Shown in pieces: positions 34,834 through 43,480 of a DNA stretch of 64,000 nt. Where the stretch lies: assembly GCA_964291445.2 (NCBI GenBank), contig OZ219862.1:1426001-1490000 (forward strand), written 5' to 3'. The notes under the pieces are model-generated. The model searched no databases. It was not told the DNA's origin and was given only the letters and a program-made list of their open reading frames with translations. The stretch comes from JAPOXR01 sp964291445 (GTDB lineage: Bacteria; Pseudomonadota; Alphaproteobacteria; Rhodobacterales; Rhodobacteraceae). The position numbers and the translations under genes are program-made. How positions within the stretch are numbered: the stretch's first letter is position 1; the number at the start of each line of letters is the position of its first letter.

Positions 34834-35146
34834 AGCCAGCCTTCTCCATCATCCGCAGGATCGGCATTGCCGCCTCGAGCTCTGCTTCGACCTGCGCCCG
34901 GGGTGGCTTCGGAGGCGCGATGCCGCGGTCGGCAAGAGCATTCAGAAGCTCCGAGTAGGACTGCATGTGCAAGAATTGCATCGTCTCCTCCCGGGACGTC
35001 TTTCCTGCCACGAAGCTGTCGATGACCTGTGTCGTCGTTAGCAAGATTTCCATCTCCAATTCTATATTGGACCGTATAGCCCTTTCGAGATCGTCGAGGA
35101 AGAGAAGACGGGCATTCCAGCTGATTTCCCGTGGAAGGCGAGCCAA
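34823..35146 (-). CDS. Predicted antitoxin partner of the PIN-like protein
   Basis: A 107-residue, largely helical protein (LFLDDLERAIRSNIELEMEI; EELEAAMPILRMMEKAG-like end) starting at a TTG at 35146; a shorter start is possible. It resembles no family I can name. Its size, its position before and overlap with the PIN-like gene, and its acidic helical character suggest an antitoxin. No DNA-binding motif is obvious. Confidence 0.45.
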   Translation of the reverse strand: MARLPREISWNARLLFLDDLERAIRSNIELEMEILLTTTQVIDSFVAGKTSREETMQFLHMQSYSELLNALADRGIAPPKPPRAQVEAELEAAMPILRMMEKAGCGS

Positions 35147-35171
35147 GCCGAATCACTCGCTGACGGGAGGC

Positions 35172-35270
35172 GGCATCCATGCCGTCGCCGGGATCGTCTG
35201 GGCGTTGCCGCTCCGGGCCATCCTTCGGGGCATCGGCGTCGCAGACCCGGACTCCCGGAAGACTGAATAG
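35172..35270 (+). repeat. Third, partial DUF2842 copy (C-terminal end only)
   Basis: Translation gives HAVAGIVWALPLRAILRG, then GVADPDSRKTE and a stop, a diverged match to the last about 33 residues of the two DUF2842 genes. By eye the DNA is roughly 85% identical. The 5' two thirds are missing. With copy 2 it brackets the PIN-like toxin pair, so all three copies sit at module boundaries. Confidence 0.8.
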
Positions 35271-35470
35271 CAGGGAAGGGCCAGACGAGAGCGCCGGCCA
35301 TCATCAAACCGTCGGGTGCCGACAAGCTCGGCCCCGGACAACCCGGCAGGAAACCACCGCGTTCAGACGCGCATCGGCCCACAGCAAACCGGCCGATTTG
35401 AGGCGGTCACCCGGGCCACATTTGGGGGCCCCGGCCAGCCAGGCCCTGCCCTCGGCCCAAATGCCCTCGC

Positions 35471-35495
35471 AGTACACTGACTGCGCCAGTGTACT
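35471..35495 (-). terminator. Hairpin downstream of the sulfatase gene
   Basis: AGTACACTG (35471-35479) and CAGTGTACT (35487-35495) form a perfect 9-bp stem with a 7-nt loop, 12 bp past the sulfatase stop. There is no U-run on the minus-strand transcript, so it may be a weak terminator or a 3'-protecting hairpin. Confidence 0.4.
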
Positions 35496-35507
35496 GGGCC
35501 ACATCAT

Positions 35508-37079
35508 TCAGGCCCGGTAGGCCGGCAATGGCGACCGATCTTGAAGCGCGATCATTCGCCTGAGCATCAACTCCGACAATTCGTGCCGTGCCTTCAGTCC
35601 GGCAGGATGATCGTAAAGGTTGCTGAATTCGTCAGGATCGGTGGAGAGATCATAAAGCTCATTCCAGTTTTCGCCTTCCCGCAGCGACATTCGGTATTTG
35701 TCGGTCACGATGGTCCGAACTCTCTGAGGTCGGTCAAAGCCGGTCATGAGACGCTGACTGTCTTCTTCGACGATGACGACCCCCGGAGACCTGGATGAAA
35801 GAAGGTCACGGCCCTGAATGCCGTTGTAGGGCTGAATTCCGGCCTGGGCCAGGATCGTGGGCGCGATATCGATAGATGACGCAAGCCCGCCGTCGACTTG
35901 GCCACGGCTCGGAGACTTGGGATCATGCCAGACGAACGGCACTCTGATGATACCTTGGAAATGCAGCAGCAACTTCAGTATCAACCCGTGATCGCCCATG
36001 TAGTCGCCGTGATCAGAGGTGAAGATGACAACGGTGTCCTCTGCCAGACCAAGGCTGTCAAGCCGCTTCAGCACCCGTCCGATGGCGTCGTCGATCATGG
36101 TGATCATGCCGTAGGTCAGGGCGATGATCGATCGGGCTTCGACTTCCGTAACTGCGAACGGGTTTTGGCTATCTCGAGCATCGGTACCTTTCTCAAGCGC
36201 TTCCCGCATGGCCCGAATCGGTGGGAGATCACCTTGGCCAAACGAAGCGGGGAGCTGGATGTCGGCAGGATCGTACATGCCCCAATAGCGACCCGGAGGC
36301 GTAAACGGATGGTGAGGGTCCGGGAAGGACATTTGCAGGAAGAACGGCTCGTCGTTCGCTGCACCATTGGACAGCCAGGCCTCGCTTCGATCAGCGATCC
36401 AAGATGTCGAGTAGAGTTCTTCAGGCACGGCTGTCCGCCAGGCCTGCGGTGCGTTGACGCGGTTGTCCGGAAGCGAGTTTTCCGGCCCCACAAGGCTATC
36501 GAAGTCTCGGCGCTGCTGTCGGGCCCAAAGCAGATAGTCGCCGCAAGCTCGGTCCCCGTGATCCGCCACAACTTCGACATGCTCGAAGCCGTAGAAGTCT
36601 CCACCCGTTCGTTCAGCGAGCGGGCGGTCCCATTGCGGGACAACTTCCAGGTCATAATCGGGCGTGTGCCGGTTGTTCTTGATCGCATCGCGGAGATGCC
36701 GGCTTGGGGCGACCAGGCCCTCGGCCGGCTCGAATCGGTTCGTCGCGGGAAGGCCCGTGAAACACTGCAGGTGAGACTTGCCAATGAGCCCTGTCCGGTA
36801 TCCGGCATCCCGGAGCAGTTCCACGAACGTCGTGTGGTCTTTCGACAGCGGTATGCCATTGTGCCGAACCCCATGTGCCGAGCACATCCGTCCAGTCATG
36901 ATCGAGGCGCGGTTCGGCATGCAAATCGGATTGGCTGCATAAAAGCGATCCCATCTAGTGCCCTTGGTCGCAATGCTGTCGATGTTCGGAGTCTGGACAA
37001 TCGCGTTGCCACCGCATCCGAGGTGGTCCGCACGATGCTGATCCGTAATGATGAACAAGAAGTTTGGTCGCCTGGTCAA
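35508..37079 (-). CDS. Type I sulfatase (Cys-type)
   Basis: A 523-residue protein. I place the start at a TTG (37079) because GGAGGT lies 6 nt before it and the family sequence begins right there (TRRPNFLFIITDQHRADHLG). The TTG overlaps the upstream TRAP gene's stop (TTGA). The formylglycine-type motif is Cys53-M-P-N-Arg57 in NPICMPNRASIMTGR; GKSHLQ and TSDHGDYMGDHG provide further metal/sulfate ligands. No signal peptide, so it should act in the cytosol on a sulfated compound imported by the adjacent TRAP system. A formylglycine-generating or anaerobic maturase is needed and is not in this window. Confidence 0.88.
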   Translation of the reverse strand: MTRRPNFLFIITDQHRADHLGCGGNAIVQTPNIDSIATKGTRWDRFYAANPICMPNRASIMTGRMCSAHGVRHNGIPLSKDHTTFVELLRDAGYRTGLIGKSHLQCFTGLPATNRFEPAEGLVAPSRHLRDAIKNNRHTPDYDLEVVPQWDRPLAERTGGDFYGFEHVEVVADHGDRACGDYLLWARQQRRDFDSLVGPENSLPDNRVNAPQAWRTAVPEELYSTSWIADRSEAWLSNGAANDEPFFLQMSFPDPHHPFTPPGRYWGMYDPADIQLPASFGQGDLPPIRAMREALEKGTDARDSQNPFAVTEVEARSIIALTYGMITMIDDAIGRVLKRLDSLGLAEDTVVIFTSDHGDYMGDHGLILKLLLHFQGIIRVPFVWHDPKSPSRGQVDGGLASSIDIAPTILAQAGIQPYNGIQGRDLLSSRSPGVVIVEEDSQRLMTGFDRPQRVRTIVTDKYRMSLREGENWNELYDLSTDPDEFSNLYDHPAGLKARHELSELMLRRMIALQDRSPLPAYRA

Positions 37080-39004
37080 GATTCGACCTCCGATTTCGGT
37101 GATGGGTGCGGCGCTGACCGTACATCCCATGCCAGCAAGCCGAGGCCGACGAGAATCGCCGGGATGTGGATAGCAGGGTCGGGGGCCAGCATTGCAAAAG
37201 CCGCAAGGAACCTCGCGACAATCTCTGGCATAGTCAGCTTGCGACGGTCGTGTCCCGAGAGTGCAGAAGAGAACAGCCAAATGCAGAAGCACGTTCGGGC
37301 GACGATCCAAACGAATGGCAACAGGCTGAACTCTTCGATGACCAGAATGGTCGGATAAAACGCGAAGACGAAAGGGATGATGAATTTCGCCATTCCCAAA
37401 CGGAACGACATGAATGCGGTCATCAGTGGGTTGGCCCCGGCAATCGGGGCAGCGGCATAGGCGGCGATGGCGACAGGCGGCGTCAGCGAGGATGCCACTC
37501 CGTAGTAAAAGACGAACATGTGAGCGGTCAGCATCGAGACGCCCAAGGCCTGGATCGCCGGACCCATTACCAGGACTATGATGAGGTAGGCGGGAAGCGT
37601 CGGCATTCCCATGCCAAGGACCAATGCGCCAACCATGGCGACCAGGAGCGCCGAGAACAGGCTTTCACCCCGGATCGTGGAAATGACGTTGGCGAGCTTG
37701 AGCCCCAAACCAGTCGAATCCAGTGACCCGACGAGGATGCCGATGGCGGCAATGGCAATGAGAAGCGTTGCGCCAGACTGGGCGCCCTTGAGAAAGGCAC
37801 GCCAAACCCGCAGCGGGTCGGACTGGACATCGGGGTTGATGACCGAAAGAATCAGGAGAACGACGACGGCATTGAAACCGGCCGCTGATGTCGAGGACCC
37901 CGCCACGAGTGATCCGATCACCGTCAGGATCGGACCGACGAACAGGACCGAATTGATCAGGTCAACTCGAGTGATCCGGTCGCCGACGGCCAGCGGCTCA
38001 ACATCGATTCTCTGCCGTCGCGCCTCGACCGTTACGGCCGAAAACAGGCTGAAATAGTAGAGGAGTGCCGGAATGAGGGCGGCGACAATGATGTCTAGGT
38101 AGCCGGTGCCGGTTAGGTCAGCCATGACCAGTGCCGCAGCCCCCATGATCGGTGGCATGATCTGCCCGCCGGACGACGCCGTTGCCTCGATCCCCGCAGC
38201 AAAGGTCGGGGAAAACCCCCGCTTCTTGATCATCGGGATGGTGAAGGTGCCGGTACCGACGATGTTGGCAACGGTCGAGCCCGACATGGTTCCGAACAAG
38301 GAAGATGCCAGGATCGCTGCATGGGCTGGCCCGCCCCGGGTCCGCCGCGTCACGAGGAACGCGAATTTCAGAAGCGTATCGCCGGCTCCGGTGCCTTCCA
38401 GAAGGACTCCGAAAATGATGAAGATGAAGACCGTGGACAGGACGATGTTCGTGATTGACCCGAAGACACCCTTGTTGGTGTTGTACCATAGAGCCTCCGC
38501 AACCTCCGTAAGCGTGAATCCGGTGTGAGCCAGAATGCCTGGCAAGTCCTTTCCGAAGAGCAGGTAAAGGACTCCGAAGGCGCCAACCCCGAAGAGCCCC
38601 CAACCCCATAGCCTGCGGCAAAGCACCAAAAAGACCACAAGGCCCGCCAAGGCGGGCCAAGCATCAGCTTGCGTCACGTCGTAGAGAGCGACTTCCATTC
38701 GTGCCTGGACGAAATAGAAGGACCAGATCGCCCATAAACCGGCAGCCATCAGCGTGACGTCGATCGCCAAATGAACGGAGGCACGAGCGCCGGTGACGGA
38801 ACCGTTCGCTTCCCGGCGGTCTCTCGAAGCCGCGATGCCAGCCAGCAAGGCCAGAGCAAAACCTGCGGCACGGTGAAACTTCGGTTCAACGAGACCCACA
38901 CCCGAACTGTAAAGCGCGATTGCACCGAGCAGGAAGCAAGCCGGTGCGGACAACAGCATAAACAGGTTGGCCGTTCCGCCAGACGTTTGGGTCTCCGAGG
39001 TCAT
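37076..39004 (-). CDS. TRAP transporter, fused 4TM-12TM permease (TAXI type)
   Basis: About 642 residues from the ATG at 39004, with many hydrophobic segments. The C-terminal part has the DctM-like features SGSTVANIVGTGTFTIPMIK, MPPIMGAAALVMAD and GMGMPTLPAYLI, and the N-terminal part is the fused DctQM-type region. It is a secondary transporter that works with the TAXI receptor encoded 75 bp upstream. The 3' end contains the Shine-Dalgarno sequence of the sulfatase gene, so permease and enzyme levels are coupled. Confidence 0.9.
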   Translation of the reverse strand: MTSETQTSGGTANLFMLLSAPACFLLGAIALYSSGVGLVEPKFHRAAGFALALLAGIAASRDRREANGSVTGARASVHLAIDVTLMAAGLWAIWSFYFVQARMEVALYDVTQADAWPALAGLVVFLVLCRRLWGWGLFGVGAFGVLYLLFGKDLPGILAHTGFTLTEVAEALWYNTNKGVFGSITNIVLSTVFIFIIFGVLLEGTGAGDTLLKFAFLVTRRTRGGPAHAAILASSLFGTMSGSTVANIVGTGTFTIPMIKKRGFSPTFAAGIEATASSGGQIMPPIMGAAALVMADLTGTGYLDIIVAALIPALLYYFSLFSAVTVEARRQRIDVEPLAVGDRITRVDLINSVLFVGPILTVIGSLVAGSSTSAAGFNAVVVLLILSVINPDVQSDPLRVWRAFLKGAQSGATLLIAIAAIGILVGSLDSTGLGLKLANVISTIRGESLFSALLVAMVGALVLGMGMPTLPAYLIIVLVMGPAIQALGVSMLTAHMFVFYYGVASSLTPPVAIAAYAAAPIAGANPLMTAFMSFRLGMAKFIIPFVFAFYPTILVIEEFSLLPFVWIVARTCFCIWLFSSALSGHDRRKLTMPEIVARFLAAFAMLAPDPAIHIPAILVGLGLLAWDVRSAPHPSPKSEVES

Positions 39005-39078
39005 CAGATCGGTCCCGGCCTGGTTCGAGAAGGTTGTGGGTGGACCGCCTTGGCGGTCCACTCGCCAGCATCGTTCGT

Positions 39079-40083
39079 TCAGGGACGAAGTTCGCCTGGA
39101 ACCGGAATTCCTGCTTCGTCATAGTACTTCGCTGCGCCGGGGTGCAGAGGAACGTTGACGGAAGTGAAGGCGGTTTCAGGCGTGACAGCTTTCAGGAAGA
39201 ACGCGGTCGCGTGAACTTCGTCCAGGTTCTCCCAAAAGGATCTTGTTGCGTCGTAGACCAAATCTTCGGACACGCCTGCGTGAGTGCCCACGAACTGGGT
39301 GAATCCCAGCGCGGTGATGTCGCCGTCAGTCAGCTGCCCCTTGTAGACGCCGCCGTCGAACTTGAGCATTCCACGCCCAGGACGCCCAAAGAGAGCCTGC
39401 ATCGCCTCCGAGCCGATGACGTCGTCCGGAATGGAAAGGATGCGAAATTCGCCTGAAAGCCCGAATTGCTCGATTTTGGACGATCCGATTTCCGCCGGAC
39501 GGATCATCATGTCGATCTTGTTGTCTGCAAGAGCGGCGTAGCCTTCGCCCCAGTTCAGGCGGACAGCATTGTAGTCCTTGCCCGGCTCAAAGCCAGTGAT
39601 GATCTTGATCAGCGCCTCGGAGGTCGCGGACGCCGACCCCGCCGGTGGGCCCGTGAAGACGGTCTTGCCCTTTAGGTCTTCCCAGGTCTCAATGCCGGAC
39701 CCCTGCAGGGTCACGGGATGATAGGCCCCGGCCTTGAAGCCGAGAATCGCGCGAAGCTGACCCGCTGCTTCGGGTGCGTCGTCGACGCTTTCATACATCC
39801 GTGCCTGGCTCTTCATCAGGTTCACAAGCGACGGAACAGTCGAGAAAAAGTCAATTTCCTGCCGACCGCCTTTCAGCATGGACTTGGTAAGAGTTTGTCC
39901 GGCGTTGACCTGGATCTCGACGCCAGCCTTTCCGGCCTGGTTCACGAAGGTCACGAACATCGTGTGTACCGGATCGCCAACACCCGCGGTTTCGCCCTTG
40001 AATATCTGGGCTGCCGAGACGGTGGGTGCCACAAGGGCAGCGGTCAGTATCGCCGCCACCGAGAGAATTCTGAAGTTGAGCAC
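39079..40083 (-). CDS. TAXI family TRAP transporter solute-binding protein
   Basis: A 334-residue exported protein starting at a GTG at 40083, preceded by GGAGG 7 nt upstream. The signal peptide is LNFRILSVAAILTAALVAPT ending VSAA. The mature protein has KTVFTGPPAGSASATSEALI and AALADNKIDMMIRPAEIGS, typical of TAXI receptors. It captures the ligand in the periplasm for the fused permease. First gene of the TAXI-TRAP-sulfatase operon and divergent from lysR, which probably controls it. Confidence 0.9.
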   Translation of the reverse strand: MLNFRILSVAAILTAALVAPTVSAAQIFKGETAGVGDPVHTMFVTFVNQAGKAGVEIQVNAGQTLTKSMLKGGRQEIDFFSTVPSLVNLMKSQARMYESVDDAPEAAGQLRAILGFKAGAYHPVTLQGSGIETWEDLKGKTVFTGPPAGSASATSEALIKIITGFEPGKDYNAVRLNWGEGYAALADNKIDMMIRPAEIGSSKIEQFGLSGEFRILSIPDDVIGSEAMQALFGRPGRGMLKFDGGVYKGQLTDGDITALGFTQFVGTHAGVSEDLVYDATRSFWENLDEVHATAFFLKAVTPETAFTSVNVPLHPGAAKYYDEAGIPVPGELRP

Positions 40084-40158
40084 GGATTTTCCTCCCTTGG
40101 TTCCTGGGGAGACTAGCAAAAGAAAAACATCTGATATAGTCAAAGATTGCGCGTAATA

Positions 40159-40175
40159 CATAACGGTTTGTTATG
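40159..40175. promoter_or_regulatory. LysR-type box overlapping the lysR start codon
   Basis: CATAAC (40159-40164) and GTTATG (40170-40175) form a perfect 6-bp dyad with a 5-bp centre, fitting the T-N11-A LysR box. The right arm contains the ATG of the lysR gene. Binding here would allow autorepression and, from the same 90-bp intergenic space, control of the divergent TAXI operon. Confidence 0.5.
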
Positions 40176-41105
40176 AAACTCGATCCAAAGCACCTGGCCC
40201 AGCTCTCTGTCATCGTCGAGGCCGGTTCATTTCAGACCGCAGCGGACAGGCTTGGCCTGACCCAACCTGCGCTCAGCCGCAACATGAAGGCATTGGAGAC
40301 ACGACTAGGGACAGCATTGTTCAATCGTGAAGGACGAAGGTCGGTGCCCAACGCGCTGGGCAGCAGGCTCGCCCGAAACGGTCAGGCCATTCGGCTGGCC
40401 GAAGAGCAGGCAAGCATTCTGGCCGATCAATCCGCGAAGGGCACTGTTGGAGAGCTCAGAATCGGGGCGCCGCCAATCGTGGCTGGCAGGTTTCTTAGCA
40501 GCACGACGGCAGGTTTCATCCGGGAGAATCCAAACTGCGTGGTCGAGATGAGGACCGGGCTCGTGCACGAATTGCGCACCATGCTTGAGCGCGGTCAAGT
40601 TGATGTCGTCTTTGGCCCCAAGAGCCTGGCCGAGCCATCGGACGGGCTGGAATATGTTCCGCTCATCGATGATCGCGTTGGAATCCTGTGTCGAAACGGC
40701 CATGTCCTGACATCTCGAAAGCGTGTGATGCCATCCGACCTGGAGGCGCAGTTCTGGCTGGCTCATTCGAGGGGCAGCCTGCTGCGGCAACAGACAGAGG
40801 CCGCCATGATCGCATCCGGAGTGGTGTCCATGCATATCGTCTGCGAAACGGATTCCATTCGATCCGTCCTTGAAATCATTGCCGATACGGATCTTATCAC
40901 GACGATGCCCAAGGCCACGACCGAACCTTATCTGGAGGACAGGCTTGCGTTTCTGGAATTTGATCACCCGCAGTTCCACCGCCCGCTTGGATCGATCAGG
41001 CGCAGCGGCGCGCCTTCAAACCCGGTGGCCGAGCGGTTTCTGGCAATGTTGACCGAGACCGATAGAAGGTCGATCTTCATCGACCCTTGCACCCCGGGCG
41101 GTTGA
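40173..41105 (+). CDS. LysR family transcriptional regulator
   Basis: A 310-residue LysR regulator: winged HTH at about 1-60 (AGSFQTAADRLGLTQPALSR), helical linker, then a periplasmic-binding-like effector domain. It is divergent from the TAXI-TRAP-sulfatase operon, the standard arrangement for a regulator responding to the imported compound or its desulfated product. Confidence 0.92.
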   Translation: MKLDPKHLAQLSVIVEAGSFQTAADRLGLTQPALSRNMKALETRLGTALFNREGRRSVPNALGSRLARNGQAIRLAEEQASILADQSAKGTVGELRIGAPPIVAGRFLSSTTAGFIRENPNCVVEMRTGLVHELRTMLERGQVDVVFGPKSLAEPSDGLEYVPLIDDRVGILCRNGHVLTSRKRVMPSDLEAQFWLAHSRGSLLRQQTEAAMIASGVVSMHIVCETDSIRSVLEIIADTDLITTMPKATTEPYLEDRLAFLEFDHPQFHRPLGSIRRSGAPSNPVAERFLAMLTETDRRSIFIDPCTPGG

Positions 41106-41126
41106 ACCGAGGCGAACTGGCCAAGT

Positions 41127-41718
41127 TCAGCTTTGCCCCGAAATGCCCATTTGCCGGCCTTTCGGGGCATCGCGCCGCGTGACGCCGTCAATCAGCACGG
41201 ACGCGATGCCGCATGGCTCGGTATCGCGGGGTTCGACCATGCGTGATTGTTGCCGCGCTGGATCAGCGCGTCACCGACCCTCAACGGCAGGTTGTCCGCT
41301 TCGTCATCCAATTCCATGCATGCCTCGCCAGAGAGCGCGATGGCGCAATCCGGCGAGTCGGTCCGATGCATGTAGGGATGTCGGCCTCCCTCAGCGGCTT
41401 GGGCGCTGGCTCCCAATTCGCCAAGGGCGGCCTTTCCGTCGAGAGCATTCAAGACGTCAGGGTCTTCGGGCAAAATTCGACGCGGCGAAACGTGCCGACC
41501 ATCGGCGGCGGATGCAGGACGAAATGGCCGGGGCAGGTTTCTGTCCGGCCGTCACGTTCAGCGCGGTCGCTGCGTTCGATCCCAAAGTTCGTCAGCCTGA
41601 TCCTGGGCCTGCTCGGTCGTTCAAGAAACTGCGTGGCAACCGTGTCGCCGACGATGACGGCTTTGCCATTCTCGACATGGCCCGTCACGACCCGGCGGAA
41701 TTGTCGTGCAATCGGGAG
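41127..41718 (-). pseudogene. Frameshifted cupin-domain protein gene
   Basis: Pieces of one cupin protein lie in consecutive minus-strand frames: RRVVTGHVENGKAVIVGDTV and FERP-like text to HFVLHPPP; then PEDPDVLNALDGKAALGELG, HRTDSPDCAIALSGEACMEL and GDALIQRGNNHAWSN; then TEPCGIASVLIDG to a stop at 41127. At least two frameshifts separate them. The order and motifs are those of small cupin proteins of the HRTDxxDYxxVLxG type. The start is uncertain. It must be non-functional as read. Confidence 0.6.
41134..41169 (+). terminator. Hairpin downstream of lysR
   Basis: TGCCCCGAAA (41134-41143) and TTTCGGGGCA (41160-41169) form a perfect 10-bp stem with a 16-nt loop, 28 bp after the lysR stop. There is no U-tract. 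It also lies at the end of the degraded cupin gene on the other strand, so it could serve both directions. Confidence 0.4.
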
Positions 41719-41748
41719 ACTTTTGTTCTTGTTCAACCGGTTGCGCAC

Positions 41749-42424
41749 GGTCCGGATCAGGTGTCAGCAGGGTCGGACATCCAGACCACGCCAGGAACGG
41801 CGAAGCTGGCGGCGCCAGTGACCCGGCCCAGATGCGGCAGGGCAATGCCTGCCAGGCCCAGAGTTGCACTTTCCTGACTTCGCCATTGAATTCCTTTCCG
41901 AAAGATTCCAGCGTTCGAATTGATCTGACTCTGGCCTTTCCCGAAATCGTGACATGGTTTTTTGGGGATGCACGCCAATTTCCTGAGGCGGCTTGACACG
42001 TGCGCTCGGAGTTCACCGCAAACGGTCAGTCAATTTCCTGCTCAGGTGAATGGCCCGCATCATTCCGGTACTGGTGTGAGTTCGAAAGTATAGCGTGTCC
42101 AGATCTTGCCCCTCGGCATATCGCAGGACATTCTGATGGAAAACACCATTCGGCAAGAGCCCTTTCTCCCATGTTCCATCGGGCAGGATCTCTTCGTCCC
42201 AAGTCACATTGTCGAAGGACCGGCGGGTTACCATTTTGCCGATGTACCAATCAGTTGCATGAACGATTATTGGCCGTTTGCTGGAATTCGGGATCCTGAT
42301 CTTCGACCATCATGAAGGATCGTTGACCTGGACCTTATGCTTCAGGTGTCTGGCGGCGCGGCGGATTGCCAACCATTCCCAGACACGCAAGACCAACGAA
42401 ACAGGGAGTTGCAACAACAGCAAG
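41749..42424. other. Low-information region between the cupin remnant and higA
   Basis: About 680 bp. A minus-strand frame at 42013-42234 (73 codons; NVTWDEEILPDGTWEKGL, DLDTLYFRTHTSTGMM) is protein-like and could be a small gene or a fragment, with no Shine-Dalgarno sequence or family match. The rest holds no recognisable gene. Composition at 42270-42430 is AT-richer than the neighbours. Confidence 0.3.
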
Positions 42425-42757
42425 TCAGGAATGAGCATTTGCCAACTCGGCAGTAGCCGTCATGGGCCGAGGAGTCACGCACCTCGCAATCTCCTGGCCA
42501 GCAACCATTTCCGCCTGGCGTAACTCCCACGACTTTTGCAGGTTCAGCCAGAGTTGAGGTGTCGTCCCGAAATACCTCGCCAGACGTAGTGCCGTGTCTG
42601 CGCTCACGCCCCGCTGACCATTCAGGATCATCGTCACCCGGTTCACCGGCACACCCAGCGCCTTGGACAGTGCATTGGCCGACAGCCCGATCTCGTCGAG
42701 TTCGTCACGCAGGATTTCACCTGGATGCACCGGCTTCATGCCGTTCCGTATGTTCAC
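42425..42757 (-). CDS. higA: HigA-type antitoxin
   Basis: A 110-residue XRE-family protein. GGAGG 5 nt upstream supports the GTG start at 42757, just before MKPVHPGEILRDEL. The HTH spans about residues 25-75 (NALSKALGVPVNRVTMILNG, then GVSADTALRLARYFG and LWLNLQKSWELRQ), the HigA/VapI signature. It follows higB by 11 bp in the toxin-first order typical of higBA and should bind and neutralise HigB and repress the operon. Confidence 0.9.
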   Translation of the reverse strand: MNIRNGMKPVHPGEILRDELDEIGLSANALSKALGVPVNRVTMILNGQRGVSADTALRLARYFGTTPQLWLNLQKSWELRQAEMVAGQEIARCVTPRPMTATAELANAHS

Positions 42758-42768
42758 GTTAACCTCCG

Positions 42769-43047
42769 TCAATGATAGTCCACGATCTCCACATCGCACG
42801 GCCCTTCATCCGTCCAGTGAAAGCAGACGCGCCATTGTGCATTGATTCGGATGCCGTGCTGACCGGCCCGGTTGCCGCGCAACAACTCCAGCCGGTTGCT
42901 CCGCAACCTGAGCAGGTCATCAAGAGTCTCCGCGTTGTCCAGCAGGGCCAATCGGCGCCTGGCCTGATCGGCAAAACCCTGGAATGCGGCGACGCGCTGC
43001 CCCCTGAAGAAGCGGCGCGTATCCCTGTTCCCGAAGTTTCGAATCAT
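42769..43047 (-). CDS. higB: HigB-type toxin (RelE superfamily)
   Basis: A 92-residue basic protein: MIRNFGNRDTRRFFRGQRV, then LRLRSNRLELLRGNRAGQH and RINAQWRVCFHWTDEGPCDV. These are the HigB/GraT hallmarks of a ribosome-dependent mRNA endonuclease. It is immediately upstream of higA, so the pair is complete and appears intact. Confidence 0.9.
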   Translation of the reverse strand: MIRNFGNRDTRRFFRGQRVAAFQGFADQARRRLALLDNAETLDDLLRLRSNRLELLRGNRAGQHGIRINAQWRVCFHWTDEGPCDVEIVDYH

Positions 43048-43066
43048 GCAGCCTGAACGTACTGTA

Positions 43067-43085
43067 TTTTACGACTTACGTAAAA
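43067..43085. promoter_or_regulatory. Probable higBA operator
   Basis: TTTTACG (43067-43073) and CGTAAAA (43079-43085) form a perfect 7-bp dyad with a 5-bp centre, 20 bp upstream of the higB ATG. A TAAAAT-like -10 box lies across its left arm on the minus strand. The position fits autorepression by HigA. Confidence 0.55.
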
Positions 43086-43480
43086 GATGCAGGCGGTCCG
43101 GAACTGGACTGATTTTGCTGTGTAACCTCTCGATCAGAAAGACAAGCGAGCCGGTCGGCTGAATCCGGCCGGTCTCAGCCTTCGAGGAAGGTAACGCAGT
43201 TGCGGCGTAAGCAGGCAGACAGCGTCGGACGAGCCCTTCAAGACGATGGCGGGCCGGCTGCGCAGCAGCCCTGCAAGCCGGCCTCGGCGCCGAGCTTCCG
43301 GTAATGCCGGGACCCCGGCCCGTTTCCGGGCCTGACAGACCCTCAAACTGGCCCTGGACAGGCTCTCCGATGCAGCCATTCGGAGGGAACAACATCTATG
43401 ACAGATCGAGGCACCGGTGCACGGTCACCGGTGCAAACATGGTCCTCAAGAGCGCGTCAAACCGCCAGAATCGCGCGCTT

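Noticed and set aside
42013..42234. 73-codon minus-strand frame as a small gene
   Set aside because: Protein-like text but no ribosome binding site, family or operon context; left as a note in the gene-free region.
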